Positions 9,031 to 18,790 of a stretch of DNA of 64,000 nucleotides are shown here, in pieces (the stretch's first letter is position 1; the number at the start of each line of letters is the position of its first letter). Made by a program: the position numbers and the translations under genes. The stretch lies in assembly GCF_006345815.1 (NCBI RefSeq), contig NZ_VCIG01000009.1, positions 124,001 through 188,000 on the forward strand. Direction: 5' to 3'. The notes beneath the pieces are model-generated. The model searched no databases and had not been told where the DNA came from. It saw nothing but the letters and a program-made list of their open reading frames with translations. The DNA is from Ochrobactrum sp. CGA5. Lineage in GTDB: Bacteria > Pseudomonadota > Alphaproteobacteria > Rhizobiales > Rhizobiaceae.

Positions 9031-10905
9031 ATGACAATCCTTCGCATGAACCGCCGCCATTTTCTGGGGCTTTCAGGAAGTGCCGCCGTTGCATCCTTTC
9101 TGCCGACAAGGGCCGTTGCCGATATACCGACCGGCAAGGCACTGCATGGGCTTTCAGCTTTCGGTGACCTCAAGTATGGTCCCGATTTTCCGCATTTCGA
9201 CTATGCCAACCCCGAAGCGCCGAAGGGCGGCACATTCAATTTCGCACCGTCGAGCTGGGTCTGGAACCAGAACACCAACACGTTCAACACGCTCAACACC
9301 TTCACATTCAAGGGCGACGCGCCACCGCGCATGGAACTGACCTTCGATACGCTGATGGCGTCCGCGCTGGACGAGCCGGATTCCGTCTACGGACTGATCG
9401 CAGAGAATGCGACGCTTTCAAAAGACCACCGCAGTTGCACGTTCAAGCTTCGCAAGGAGGCGCGTTTTCATGACGGTTCGCCGATCGAAGCGAAAGACGT
9501 GCTGTTCACCTATATGACCATCAAGCAAAAAGGCCATCCAACGCTGCGCCAGTCCCTGGCTGGAGTGGAAAAGGTGGAGGCAACCGGCAAGCACGAGGTG
9601 CGTATGCGTTTCGCCGAGGGGCGTGGGTCGAACGCCATCCTCGATGCCGTAACCGTGCCCATCCTGTCGGAAAGCTGGTTCAAGGATCGCGATTTCGAGG
9701 CCACCACCATGGAGCCGGTTCTGGGTTCCGGTGCCTACAAGGTCGGAAATTTCGCCGCCGGGCAATTCATCGAATATCAACGTGTCGAGGATTATTGGGC
9801 GAAAGACCTGCCGGTGCAGAAGGGTTTCAACCATTTTGACCGCATTCGCATCGAGTTTTTCCGCGACCGACAGCCACAATTTGAAGCCTTCAAGAAAGGC
9901 AGTATCGATTACCGCGAAGAGAGCGTCTCCAAAAACTGGGCGACTGCTTATGATTTTCCCGCCATCCAACAGGGAAAGGTCGTCAAGCGCACCTTTCCGA
10001 AAGAGAAGCGCCCGCTCATGCAAGCCTGGGCGCTGAACCAGCGCCGCGACCGGTTCCGCGATCCACGCGTGCGGGAGGCGATCGCGCTCTGCTTCGACTT
10101 CGAATGGACCAACGAGCATCTTTTCTACAATGTCTATGCCCGCTCGCAATCCTGCTTCAACGGTTCGGATTTTCAGGCAAGCGGCCTGCCGACGCCCGAC
10201 GAGATGAAGGTGCTTGAACGCTATCGCGGCAAACTGCCGGACGCAGTTTTCGGCGAGGCCGTGCTGATGCCGGTTTCCGACGGAACGGGACGCGACCGCG
10301 CGCAGTTTGCCCAAGCCATCAAACTTTTGGAGGCTGCCGGTTTCGAGCGCAGGAATGGTCAGTTCCACGACAAGGACGGGTCGAAATTCGCGCTGGAGAT
10401 ACTCTCTAATTCCGAATCCTTCACCCGGGTCTACAATCCTTATGTGCAGAAGCTGCGCGCCATCGGCATCGATGCCAGCCTGCGGCTTGTCGATGCAAGC
10501 CAGTATCAGGCACGAATGCAGGATTTCCAGTTCGACATGGTGGGGATGGCCCTGCAGTTCATCCCCACACCCACACGCGAATCGCTTGCCGGCATGTTCG
10601 GCTCCGAATCGGCCAAGATGCCGGGCAGCTATAATCTTCCCGGCACAGAAGATCCGTTGATCGATTCGCTGATTGCGGATATCGGCACGGTTTCAACGCG
10701 CGATGAACTCGTCGCCACAATGCGGGTGCTTGATCGGTACTTGCGTATCCGTCGCGACTGGATTCCAAATTGGACGACAGCGAATCATCTCACGGCCTAT
10801 TGGGACCGGTTCGGTTTCAGAGAGCCGAAGCCCGATTACGGCTTTCCCATCGAGACGCTGTGGTGGATAGATAAAGAAAAGGCAGAAGCTGTTGGCAAGC
10901 CATAA
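9031..10905 (+). CDS. Yej-type peptide ABC transporter, substrate-binding protein 2
   Basis: This is a second SBP_bac_5 protein (~624 aa), clearly paralogous to its upstream neighbour (shared FPHFDYANPEAPKGGTFN-like opening and DYWAKDLPV / FDRIRIEFF stretch). The signal has a twin-arginine look (NRRHFLGLSG), while the first copy has a plain Sec signal. A GTG at 9010 overlapping the previous stop is an alternative start; I chose the ATG at 9031, preceded by GAGGGG. Two binding proteins on one importer suggest a wider ligand range; that is inference. Confidence 0.9.
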   Translation: MTILRMNRRHFLGLSGSAAVASFLPTRAVADIPTGKALHGLSAFGDLKYGPDFPHFDYANPEAPKGGTFNFAPSSWVWNQNTNTFNTLNTFTFKGDAPPRMELTFDTLMASALDEPDSVYGLIAENATLSKDHRSCTFKLRKEARFHDGSPIEAKDVLFTYMTIKQKGHPTLRQSLAGVEKVEATGKHEVRMRFAEGRGSNAILDAVTVPILSESWFKDRDFEATTMEPVLGSGAYKVGNFAAGQFIEYQRVEDYWAKDLPVQKGFNHFDRIRIEFFRDRQPQFEAFKKGSIDYREESVSKNWATAYDFPAIQQGKVVKRTFPKEKRPLMQAWALNQRRDRFRDPRVREAIALCFDFEWTNEHLFYNVYARSQSCFNGSDFQASGLPTPDEMKVLERYRGKLPDAVFGEAVLMPVSDGTGRDRAQFAQAIKLLEAAGFERRNGQFHDKDGSKFALEILSNSESFTRVYNPYVQKLRAIGIDASLRLVDASQYQARMQDFQFDMVGMALQFIPTPTRESLAGMFGSESAKMPGSYNLPGTEDPLIDSLIADIGTVSTRDELVATMRVLDRYLRIRRDWIPNWTTANHLTAYWDRFGFREPKPDYGFPIETLWWIDKEKAEAVGKP

Positions 10906-10938
10906 GACAAACCTGAATCTGCGTAGAAAGCAGGGCTG

Positions 10939-12036
10939 ATGGGCGCATATATTCTCCGCCGTCTGCTTCTGATGATCCCGACGATTTTCGGCATCATGGC
11001 TATTTCCTTCGCTGTGGTTCAGTTCGCCCCCGGTGGTCCGGTAGAGCGCGTGATTGCGCAACTTTCCGGCCAGGGCGGCGACGCTCTTGATCGCCTTTCG
11101 GGCGGTGGTGGCGATTTCGGGCAGAGTGCCGTCGATAGCGGCTCTGTCAATTCCAAGTATCGCGGCGCGCAAGGGCTGGACCCGCAATTCATCGCCGATC
11201 TGGAAAAGCAGTTCGGCTTCGACAAGCCGCCGCTCGAACGTTTCGGCCAGATGCTGTGGAACTATATGCGCTTCGATTTCGGCCGCAGCTATTTTCGCGA
11301 CATAAGCGTAATCGACCTCATCAAGGAAAAGATGCCGGTTTCGATCTCGCTCGGCCTGTGGCTGACTTTTCTGTCCTACATGATCTCAATTCCGCTTGGC
11401 ATTCGCAAGGCGATCAAGGACGGTTCGCGCTTCGACACCTGGACCAGCGCCGTCATCATCGTAGGTTACGCCATTCCAAGCTTCCTGTTCGCTATTCTGC
11501 TGATCGTGCTGTTTGCAGGCGGCTCGTTCTTCGACTGGTTCCCGCTGCGCGGCCTTACCTCACCCGATTTCGCGCAAATGTCGTTCTGGGGCAAGATCGG
11601 CGACTATCTGTGGCATATGGTTCTGCCGGTGACCGCACTCGTGCTTTCCGCCTTCGCCACCACCACGCTTCTCACCAAGAATTCGTTTCTGGAAGAAATC
11701 CGCAAGCAATACGTGACTACAGCCCGCGCCAAGGGACTGACCGAGAATCAGGTTCTGTATCGTCACGTCTTCCGCAATGCGATGCTGATCGTGATTGCTG
11801 GTTTTCCAGGCGCTTTCATATCGGCCTTCTTCACCGGTTCGCTTCTGATCGAGACCATCTTCTCACTCGACGGGCTTGGCCTCCTCGGTTACCAGTCGGT
11901 CATCAACCGCGATTATCCCGTGGTCTTCGCCAATCTTTTCATATTCTCGCTGATCGGCCTTCTGGTCGGGCTTCTGTCCGATCTCACCTATACTTGGATC
12001 GATCCGCGCATCGACTTTGACCGGAGGGACGTGTGA
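10939..12036 (+). CDS. yejB: Peptide ABC transporter permease YejB
   Basis: This 365-residue inner-membrane permease has an N-terminal transmembrane helix ([20 protein letters not shown]), a long periplasmic stretch (~35-130) and five further helices. The coupling loop near the C-terminal third carries the ABC permease EAA-type motif ([23 protein letters not shown]). YejB proteins have a Gly/Asp-rich periplasmic insertion after the first helix; it is present here (GGGGDFGQ). The stop overlaps the yejE start by 4 bases (ATGA). Confidence 0.95.
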   Translation: MGAYILRRLLLMIPTIFGIMAISFAVVQFAPGGPVERVIAQLSGQGGDALDRLSGGGGDFGQSAVDSGSVNSKYRGAQGLDPQFIADLEKQFGFDKPPLERFGQMLWNYMRFDFGRSYFRDISVIDLIKEKMPVSISLGLWLTFLSYMISIPLGIRKAIKDGSRFDTWTSAVIIVGYAIPSFLFAILLIVLFAGGSFFDWFPLRGLTSPDFAQMSFWGKIGDYLWHMVLPVTALVLSAFATTTLLTKNSFLEEIRKQYVTTARAKGLTENQVLYRHVFRNAMLIVIAGFPGAFISAFFTGSLLIETIFSLDGLGLLGYQSVINRDYPVVFANLFIFSLIGLLVGLLSDLTYTWIDPRIDFDRRDV

Positions 12037-13175
12037 TGACCGACACCACCATCACTCCTACCGCAAAGCCGGTAAAACGTCCGTTTCTGTCGCCACTCAA
12101 CAAGCGTCGCTGGCAGAATTTCAAGGCCAACAAGCGCGGTTACTGGTCGCTGTGGATATTCCTGTTCCTGCTCATTGCAGCGCTTTGCTCCGAGTTCATC
12201 GCGAATGACCGGCCCATCCTCGTTTCCTACAAGGGCGAGCTGCTGATGCCGGTTTTCGTCGACTATCCGGAAGAGAAATTCGGCGGCTTTTATGCCGTCA
12301 CCGATTATCGCGATCCGGTAATACAGGACGAGATCAACAATAATGGCTGGGCTATCTGGCCGCCGATCCGCTATTCCTACAACACTGTGAACAACGAGAT
12401 ACCGGAAGCAGCGCCGTCGAAGCCGTTCTGGCTCTATTCGGCAGAAGAGCGCTGCCAGCGCTATCCGCAAGGTGCGAGCGACCCCAATTGCCGCTTTGGC
12501 AATTTCAATCTGCTCGGCACCGACGATCAGGCGCGCGACGTTTTTGCACGCGCACTCTACGGCTTTCGCATTTCGGTGCTGTTCGGCCTGATTCTAACCT
12601 TTTTCTCGGCGATCATCGGTGTGACGGCTGGCGCGGTTCAGGGCTATTTCGGCGGCTGGGTCGATCTTCTGTTCCAGCGCTTCATCGAAATCTGGTCATC
12701 AATCCCGGTTCTCTACCTGCTGCTGATTATCGCGGCGATACTGCCCCCCGGTTTCTGGGTGCTTCTAGGCATAATGTTGTTGTTTTCTTGGGTGGCTTTC
12801 GTCGGCGTCGTGCGCGCGGAATTTCTGCGGGCGCGAAACTTCGAATATGTAAATGCGGCACGTGCGCTCGGCGTGAAGAACGTCACGATCATGTGGCGTC
12901 ATCTCCTCCCCAATGCCATGGTCGCGACACTGACCTTCCTACCTTTCATTCTGAACGGCTCGATCACCACGCTCACCTCGCTCGACTTCCTCGGTTTCGG
13001 CCTGCCGCCCGGCTCGGCTTCCCTCGGCGAACTTCTTGCCCAGGGCAAGAACAACCTGCAAGCCCCGTGGCTCGGCATTACCGGCTTCGTGGTCATCTCG
13101 CTGATGCTGTCGCTTCTGATCTTCATCGGTGAGGCAACACGCGACGCCTTCGATCCGCGAAAGGCTTTCCAATGA
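12033..13175 (+). CDS. yejE: Peptide ABC transporter permease YejE
   Basis: This second permease of the importer is 380 residues with six predicted helices. After an N-terminal cytoplasmic segment ([20 protein letters not shown]), helix 1 is followed by a long periplasmic domain (~60-165), as in YejE. The EAA loop is at [23 protein letters not shown]. It is translationally coupled to yejB upstream and yejF downstream by 4-base overlaps, so the permease pair and ATPase are made in step. Confidence 0.95.
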   Translation: MMTDTTITPTAKPVKRPFLSPLNKRRWQNFKANKRGYWSLWIFLFLLIAALCSEFIANDRPILVSYKGELLMPVFVDYPEEKFGGFYAVTDYRDPVIQDEINNNGWAIWPPIRYSYNTVNNEIPEAAPSKPFWLYSAEERCQRYPQGASDPNCRFGNFNLLGTDDQARDVFARALYGFRISVLFGLILTFFSAIIGVTAGAVQGYFGGWVDLLFQRFIEIWSSIPVLYLLLIIAAILPPGFWVLLGIMLLFSWVAFVGVVRAEFLRARNFEYVNAARALGVKNVTIMWRHLLPNAMVATLTFLPFILNGSITTLTSLDFLGFGLPPGSASLGELLAQGKNNLQAPWLGITGFVVISLMLSLLIFIGEATRDAFDPRKAFQ

Positions 13176-14821
13176 GTGGATCAATGATCGAAACAGGCAA
13201 CAAAACTCTGCTGTCCGTCCGCGATCTGTCTGTCGCATTTCGCCAGAACGGTGAGGAACGCATTTCCGTAGACCACGTGTCCTTCAACATTGCTGAAGGT
13301 GAAACAGTAGCTCTTGTCGGCGAATCGGGGTCCGGCAAATCTGTCTCGGCCTTGTCCATCCTCAAGCTGCTGCCCTATCCATCTGCCAGCCATCCTTCCG
13401 GAGAAATTCTTTTCAACGGCAAGGATCTGATGAAAGCCTCGGAGCCGGAACTGCGTCGTGTGCGCGGCAACGACATCACGATGATCTTTCAGGAACCGAT
13501 GACGTCGCTCAATCCGCTGCACAGTGTGGAGCGGCAGATCGGCGAAATCCTGAAAATGCATCAGGGCATGGGCGTTGAGGCAGCACGAGCGCGAACGCTG
13601 GAACTCCTCAACGAAGTCGGCATTCGTGAACCGGAAAAGCGCCTGGCGGCCTTTCCGCATCAGCTTTCTGGCGGGCAGCGCCAGCGCGTCATGATCGCCA
13701 TGGCGCTGGCAAACAAGCCGAAGCTGCTGATTGCCGACGAGCCGACCACAGCGCTGGATGTCACGGTGCAGGCGCAGATCTTGAAGCTGCTCGCCGAGCT
13801 GAAAGCCGCGCAGGGCATGTCGATGCTCTTCATCACCCACGATCTCGGTATTGTGCGCAAGATCGCCGACAAGGTCTGCGTGATGAGCAAGGGCAAGATT
13901 GTCGAGGCCGGGCCGACCAAAGAAATTTTCGAGAACCCCCAGCACCCCTATACCAAGCACCTGCTTGCGGCCGAACCGAAAGGCGAGCCGCCAGCAGCCG
14001 ATCCGGCAGCCAAAACGGTGATGGAAGGCAAGGACATTCGCGTCTGGTTCCCTATCAAAAAGGGCTTCATGCGCAAGACCGTCGATCATGTGAAGGCGGT
14101 GGATGGCATCGACGTAAACTTGCGCGCCGGACAGACGCTCGGCGTCGTCGGAGAATCGGGTTCAGGCAAGACAACGCTCGGCCTTGCGCTTTCGCGCATG
14201 ATTTCATCCAAGGGCGAGATCAGGTTCGACGGGCGCGACATCGCCAAGTTCAGCTTCAAGGACATGCGCCCGTTGCGCCGTGAGATGCAGATCGTGTTTC
14301 AGGACCCGTTCGGCTCACTCTCCCCGCGCATGACGATCGCGGATATTATCGCCGAAGGGCTTCTGGTGCATGAGCCGAAGCTTTCGGCAGACGACCGCGA
14401 TGCGCGCGTCGTTGCCGCGCTCAACGAAGTCAATCTCGATCCAGAAACCCGCTTCCGCTATCCGCACGAATTTTCCGGTGGCCAACGCCAGCGCATCGCC
14501 ATTGCACGCGCCATGGTATTGAACCCGAAATTCGTCATGCTGGACGAACCGACCTCCGCGCTCGATATGAGCGTGCAGGCGCAAGTGGTTGATCTATTGC
14601 GCACATTGCAGAAGAAGCACGATCTCGCCTATCTTTTCATAAGTCACGATCTGAAGGTGGTGCGGGCGCTGGCAAATGATGTGCTGGTTATGCGCAACGG
14701 CAAGGCGGTCGAATATGGTGCGGCGAAAAATATCTTCGCCAACCCGCAGACCGATTATACCAAAGCGTTGATGGCGGCAGCCTTCCGAATGGAAGCAACA
14801 GAGGGAGGAACGAAGCAATGA
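13172..14821 (+). CDS. yejF: Peptide ABC transporter double ATPase YejF
   Basis: This protein (549 aa) contains two fused ABC ATPase domains, so one chain powers the transporter. Each half has Walker A (GESGSGKS near residue 50; GESGSGKTT near 327), the signature ([16 protein letters not shown]) and Walker B ([24 protein letters not shown]). Each half ends with the oligopeptide-type C-terminal extension ([28 protein letters not shown]). All catalytic residues are intact. Its stop overlaps the next gene's start (ATGA). Confidence 0.97.
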   Translation: MSGSMIETGNKTLLSVRDLSVAFRQNGEERISVDHVSFNIAEGETVALVGESGSGKSVSALSILKLLPYPSASHPSGEILFNGKDLMKASEPELRRVRGNDITMIFQEPMTSLNPLHSVERQIGEILKMHQGMGVEAARARTLELLNEVGIREPEKRLAAFPHQLSGGQRQRVMIAMALANKPKLLIADEPTTALDVTVQAQILKLLAELKAAQGMSMLFITHDLGIVRKIADKVCVMSKGKIVEAGPTKEIFENPQHPYTKHLLAAEPKGEPPAADPAAKTVMEGKDIRVWFPIKKGFMRKTVDHVKAVDGIDVNLRAGQTLGVVGESGSGKTTLGLALSRMISSKGEIRFDGRDIAKFSFKDMRPLRREMQIVFQDPFGSLSPRMTIADIIAEGLLVHEPKLSADDRDARVVAALNEVNLDPETRFRYPHEFSGGQRQRIAIARAMVLNPKFVMLDEPTSALDMSVQAQVVDLLRTLQKKHDLAYLFISHDLKVVRALANDVLVMRNGKAVEYGAAKNIFANPQTDYTKALMAAAFRMEATEGGTKQ

Positions 14822-15777
14822 CAAACAATGATAAGGGCAATATCCTTCTGGCGATCACCGACTGGGACCCGGAAATCTGGCTGAAGACGTTTCGGGGTCA
14901 TGCGCCGGACCGCCCGGTGGTGACGGATCGCGCGGAAAACGATCCATCCATCAAGTATGCGCTCGTCTGGAAGCAGAAGCCCGGCTCGCTTGAGAACCTG
15001 CCCAATCTGAAGGTCATCTTCTCCCTGGGCGCAGGCGTCGATCACGTCTTCCGCGATGACCGGATTCCCGATGTGCCACTGGTGCGCATCATCTCCGACG
15101 ATCTCACCATGCGTATGACGGAATATGTCGTCTGGCAGGTGCTGGACCATCACCGTCTCGGACAGCGCTATCGCAAGCAGCAGCACAATCATGTCTGGCA
15201 CGAAGATCGCCGCCAGCCTGCCGCGCACGAAGTGACCGTCGGTATCATGGGGCTCGGTGTTCTGGGTCGCGATGCGGCGGCAAAACTGAAGCTGTTGGGC
15301 TTCAACGTCACAGGCTGGAGCCGTCGCCAGCATGAAATGGATGGTGTGCAGACCTATCACGGCAAGGACGGTTTTGCGAAGTTCCTCAAGACGGCTGACA
15401 TATTTGTCTGCCTCCTACCACTGACGCCCGACACAAAGGGCATACTCTCCATGTCGATGTTCGCGCAATTGAAGAGCGACGGGCCGCTTGGTGCACCCGT
15501 GCTGATCAATGCCGGACGCGGCGGCCTGCAAAACGAAGCTGATATTCTTGCCGCGCTGGATCGCGGGCTTCTTTCAGCAGCTTCGCTGGACGTGTTCACA
15601 CAGGAACCATTGCCGACCAGTAGTCCTCTCTGGGATCACCCCCGCGTGACGATCACGCCCCACGCGGCGGCAAGCTCATCCGCAACCGCCCTTGTGCCGC
15701 AGATCATCCGGCAAATCGAAGCTTTCGAGCGGGATGGAACGCTGGAACATGTCGTCGACCGCAATACTCAATATTAA
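14818..15777 (+). CDS. D-isomer 2-hydroxyacid dehydrogenase (glyoxylate/hydroxypyruvate reductase, GhrA-like)
   Basis: This 319-residue NAD(P)-dependent reductase of the D-2-hydroxyacid dehydrogenase family has a Rossmann motif GIMGLGVLG (~142-150), the catalytic Arg in NAGRGGL, the Glu in FTQEPLP and the His in ITPHAA. Overall layout resembles GhrA of enterobacteria, which reduces glyoxylate and hydroxypyruvate. It is the last gene of the yej operon, coupled by a 4-base overlap to the ATPase gene. Why a hydroxyacid reductase is tied to a peptide importer is not evident. It converges on the aconitase-X small gene with overlapping stops. Confidence 0.88.
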   Translation: MTNNDKGNILLAITDWDPEIWLKTFRGHAPDRPVVTDRAENDPSIKYALVWKQKPGSLENLPNLKVIFSLGAGVDHVFRDDRIPDVPLVRIISDDLTMRMTEYVVWQVLDHHRLGQRYRKQQHNHVWHEDRRQPAAHEVTVGIMGLGVLGRDAAAKLKLLGFNVTGWSRRQHEMDGVQTYHGKDGFAKFLKTADIFVCLLPLTPDTKGILSMSMFAQLKSDGPLGAPVLINAGRGGLQNEADILAALDRGLLSAASLDVFTQEPLPTSSPLWDHPRVTITPHAAASSSATALVPQIIRQIEAFERDGTLEHVVDRNTQY

Positions 15778-16190
15778 GCAGCGATTGCAATTGCTCCGTC
15801 CTCGCCGACCGTCACCTTATGGCCGGCGAGCTTCTTCTGTGCCTCACGGTCGAGTTCAACAGCGACAGGCACATCATGTCCCATTTCACGGGCCACGATG
15901 AGACCAAGAAGCAAGATCGCATCCGGTTCATGCAGGACAATGGCCGCAGGCGCATGACCGCTATGGACAAGCTCCAGAAGAACCGCTGCTGCTGATGACG
16001 ACCCGATGGTTCCGGGCAAACAAAGTACGCGCCCGGCAATGCTCTGCCCGTGTTCGGGATGGCGCACATCGGCAATCCGCCCGCTCTTCGGATCAACACC
16101 ACCCCAGAAGCTAATCGGTGCAGAGAGAACCAGCGCCTCGGCATCCGCCCCTTTGCCTGGAACGAGTACAGTACTTTTCCCGATGCTCAT
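15774..16190 (-). CDS. Aconitase X swivel domain (small subunit, DUF126)
   Basis: This is the small half of a split aconitase-X hydro-lyase, 138 residues. The stretch CLPGTIGSSSAA carries the conserved serine cluster of the swivelling domain. The open frame continues upstream to 16367, but the true start is the ATG at 16190, whose ATGA overlaps the stop of the large subunit. Known aconitase-X enzymes include bacterial cis-3-hydroxy-L-proline dehydratase and archaeal phosphomevalonate dehydratase; in a bacterium without a mevalonate pathway the first is the better guess. The substrate remains inferred. Confidence 0.88.
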   Translation of the reverse strand: MSIGKSTVLVPGKGADAEALVLSAPISFWGGVDPKSGRIADVRHPEHGQSIAGRVLCLPGTIGSSSAAAVLLELVHSGHAPAAIVLHEPDAILLLGLIVAREMGHDVPVAVELDREAQKKLAGHKVTVGEDGAIAIAA

Positions 16191-17446
16191 ACTGCCTGCC
16201 TCCCGAAAACCGGCCTTCCCCCGACAGCACTTTCCACGCATTCTTCCAGCGAACCGTAAAGCACGCCATAGCCGGTGTTGCCGGGGGCATAATGCGCGAA
16301 CTTGCCGGAATTTGTCATCAGTACAGCATTGTCCTTGACCGGCAGAATAGGTGTCACAACCACGCATGTGTCGGCGACAATCACGACGCCCGCTTTCTCG
16401 AGCGCCTGCCTGCGTCCGTCTTTCTCCAGCTCAGCCAGTGCGTGACGGCCCGTGCAGGCATATAGCGGCACCGCGAGCTTGCGTTGCGCTATCGCGCGCT
16501 CCAGACGGTCAAACTCGGCTATCGAAAGGTGCGGACTGCCAATAGCAACCGCATCAATATGATCAACCCGCTCGACCGTCGAAAGCCGCTTACGCGTTGC
16601 CTCAATCATTTCATGTGTGACACGGATAACACTTTCAGGCTTTTGATGCTGCAAAGCTGCTTCAAGATCGGGCGCTTCGGGTGTCACGCCTGCGACATGG
16701 AACAATCCCACGGCGCCAACCGATGCCGATGCCGCGCCGAAAGCCTTCAGATCGTCTTCATCAGGGTGAACGGAACTGCCCGCAACGACGCCAATGTTCG
16801 TGCCAACGCAGCGACCGAAAAGATTGCCGAGAATAGGCCACGCGACTTCCGTAGACAGAAACGCCGAGTCCAAGCCGGAAATGTCAATCACCACCGTGGC
16901 GCGACGGTTTTCGCTGCGATGGAGGCCATAATCAGGCGCGCGACCAGCAATCGCGCAGGCAATATCCAGAAAATCGCCATAGCGATTGGTGCGCGCGCCC
17001 AGGACAGAATTACAAAACACGACCGCATTGGATTCGCCCCAGGCGACATCCGTGCCCTTTGCGGGCCGGTGTCCAGCCTGATAGGGCGCGCAGGTCCAGG
17101 TTGGCTCGCAGCCGAGCTTGATATAGGCCCGCATCATGCGCTTGGCCATGTCGGCCTCATGAGCCGGCAAAAGATTGCGCGAACAGCCAGTCAGATCGAT
17201 AGAGCCGACATTGAGCGTCGAGCGGATTTTGACCTTTGCGCCGCCCTCAACCAGCTTTTCTGCAAACAGCGTTCCGCTGTCGCCGTGGTAAAGCGCCCCG
17301 TCGATATGCGCGGATGCAACAGGGATGAGACGCGGTGCGCCCATCAGTCTCGCAGTATCAGCCACGATACGCATTGCCATTGCGGCGCCTTGTCCCAGTT
17401 CCCCGGCGGCTATCGACCGCTCTTCATGGGTTAATGTCAGTGCCAC
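16187..17446 (-). CDS. Aconitase X catalytic domain (large subunit, DUF521)
   Basis: This is the catalytic half of the split aconitase-X enzyme (419 aa). It opens with LTHEERSIAAGELGQGAAMAMRI, contains cysteines suited to an iron-sulfur cluster (C in KLGCEPTWTCAPYQ and VVFCNSVLGARTNRYGD) and ends with the glycine-rich MTNSGKFAHYAPGNTGYG. Both subunits must combine to form the active site. Its start overlaps the GNAT gene by 23 bases and its stop overlaps the small subunit by 4. A role in hydroxyproline or related compound breakdown is likely; no racemase or transporter for hydroxyproline lies nearby. Confidence 0.9.
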   Translation of the reverse strand: MALTLTHEERSIAAGELGQGAAMAMRIVADTARLMGAPRLIPVASAHIDGALYHGDSGTLFAEKLVEGGAKVKIRSTLNVGSIDLTGCSRNLLPAHEADMAKRMMRAYIKLGCEPTWTCAPYQAGHRPAKGTDVAWGESNAVVFCNSVLGARTNRYGDFLDIACAIAGRAPDYGLHRSENRRATVVIDISGLDSAFLSTEVAWPILGNLFGRCVGTNIGVVAGSSVHPDEDDLKAFGAASASVGAVGLFHVAGVTPEAPDLEAALQHQKPESVIRVTHEMIEATRKRLSTVERVDHIDAVAIGSPHLSIAEFDRLERAIAQRKLAVPLYACTGRHALAELEKDGRRQALEKAGVVIVADTCVVVTPILPVKDNAVLMTNSGKFAHYAPGNTGYGVLYGSLEECVESAVGGRPVFGRQAV

Positions 17447-17924
17447 GCGTGATCTCCTTGCGCATGGTTATGGATGTAGATCGATTGTAACCCGGATGTG
17501 CGCTCTCGGCGATCTTGCGATATCCTAGCTTTTCAAACAGCGCCCGATTACGGGTGAGCTCTATACGCACCTGCAACTCTATCGACGGCCTACCTTTTGC
17601 AACAGCCGCATCTTCCGCTTTCTGCATCAATAATCGTCCGATACCTCTTCCCGCAAAGGCGGGTGCGACAGCAAGCTTGCCGAGATAAAAGCTGTCGTCT
17701 TTCTCCCGTATAAAGACACAGCCAGCTAGTCTCTCGCCCAGAAAGGCTGCAAAGCCGGTTTCTTCCCGTGCCTTATGCCGCAGATTTTCAACCGTCAGCA
17801 AACCTGCCGATGAGGGCGGATCGATCAGGCCGTCCATATAGGCGAAGCTATCGCGAATGAGATCGAGTAGTTCCTCCCATTGCCCGAAACTCTCACCAAT
17901 GACCTCGACTCGCAGAGCCATCAT
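17424..17924 (-). CDS. GNAT family N-acetyltransferase
   Basis: This 166-residue acetyltransferase has the acetyl-CoA-binding motif A as VAPAFAGRGIGRLLMQKAEDAA (Q/RxxGxG/A form GRGIGR) and the following strand ELQVRIELTRNRALFEKLGY, where motif B lies. It overlaps moeB by 4 bases at its start and aconitase X by 23 bases at its end, so it is made together with both. The acceptor substrate cannot be told; a small amine or a protein terminus are both possible. Confidence 0.88.
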   Translation of the reverse strand: MMALRVEVIGESFGQWEELLDLIRDSFAYMDGLIDPPSSAGLLTVENLRHKAREETGFAAFLGERLAGCVFIREKDDSFYLGKLAVAPAFAGRGIGRLLMQKAEDAAVAKGRPSIELQVRIELTRNRALFEKLGYRKIAESAHPGYNRSTSITMRKEITRGTDINP

Positions 17925-18691
17925 TTGGCTTTGCGAGCCTTGTAGCGAATGGTTTCAAAACGGACATTGAGCGCATTATAAAGCAGAAGCCGACCGACAA
18001 GTGGCTCGCCGATTCCTGTGATGAGCTTGATGACTTCCATTGCCTGCAGGCTGCCGATCACCCCCGGCAGGACGCCAAGCACACCGGCCTCCGCACAGGT
18101 CGGCACCGTTCCAGGTGGCGGCGCTTCTGGAAAAAGATCGCGATAGGACGGGTTCTGTGCGCCATCTGCGCCCTTCAGGTAAGGCATCAGTACGGTGACC
18201 GTACCGTCGAAACGGCCCATGGCACCCGTCACGAGCGGCTTTCCCAGCTTGGCAGCAGCATCGGCCAGAATATAGCGCGTAGTGAAATTGTCGGACCCAT
18301 CCACCAAGACGTCATAATTACTGATCAGCGCTTCGACGTTGTCTGCATCGAGGCGAAGCTGGTGCCCTTCGACCTTTACATGCGGATTGATGCGGCCGAT
18401 TGTGGCAAGCGCGCTTTCCACCTTCGGCTGGCCGACACTTTCCGTGTCGTGAATGACCTGCCGTTGCAGGTTGGACAGTGAAACAGTGTCGTCATCGACA
18501 ATGCCAAGCGTGCCAACGCCGGCAGCCGCCAGATACTGCAGCACAGGCGCACCGAGCCCGCCCGCGCCGACGATCAGCACACGTGCGGCTTTCAACTTCT
18601 GCTGGCCCGGACCGCCGATTTCCGGCAACACAATATGGCGAGCATAGCGTTCAAGTTCTTCGGACGAAAATGGTTTGGTTGGTGCATTCAT
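17921..18691 (-). CDS. moeB: MoeB/ThiF-family adenylyltransferase (E1-like), zinc-less
   Basis: E1-like enzymes of this family adenylate the C-terminus of a small sulfur carrier such as MoaD or ThiS. The 256-residue protein has GAGGLGAP (~43-50) for ATP binding, DxDxVxxSNLQRQ and the catalytic-loop cysteine in PTCAEAGVLG. The two CxxC zinc pairs of E. coli MoeB are missing: the YxCLF position reads YRDLF and there is no cysteine near the C-terminus. It heads the overlapping four-gene operon. MoeB or ThiF/HesA are equally fair names. Confidence 0.85.
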   Translation of the reverse strand: MNAPTKPFSSEELERYARHIVLPEIGGPGQQKLKAARVLIVGAGGLGAPVLQYLAAAGVGTLGIVDDDTVSLSNLQRQVIHDTESVGQPKVESALATIGRINPHVKVEGHQLRLDADNVEALISNYDVLVDGSDNFTTRYILADAAAKLGKPLVTGAMGRFDGTVTVLMPYLKGADGAQNPSYRDLFPEAPPPGTVPTCAEAGVLGVLPGVIGSLQAMEVIKLITGIGEPLVGRLLLYNALNVRFETIRYKARKAK

Positions 18692-18790
18692 ACCCCGAAC
18701 ATATGCCTCTCCGAGGGCGCTGTCAGCGGATATCTTGCCTCACGGCACGATGACTGCTGATATAGCAATGTCGGTTCGTATCTGGTGAAG

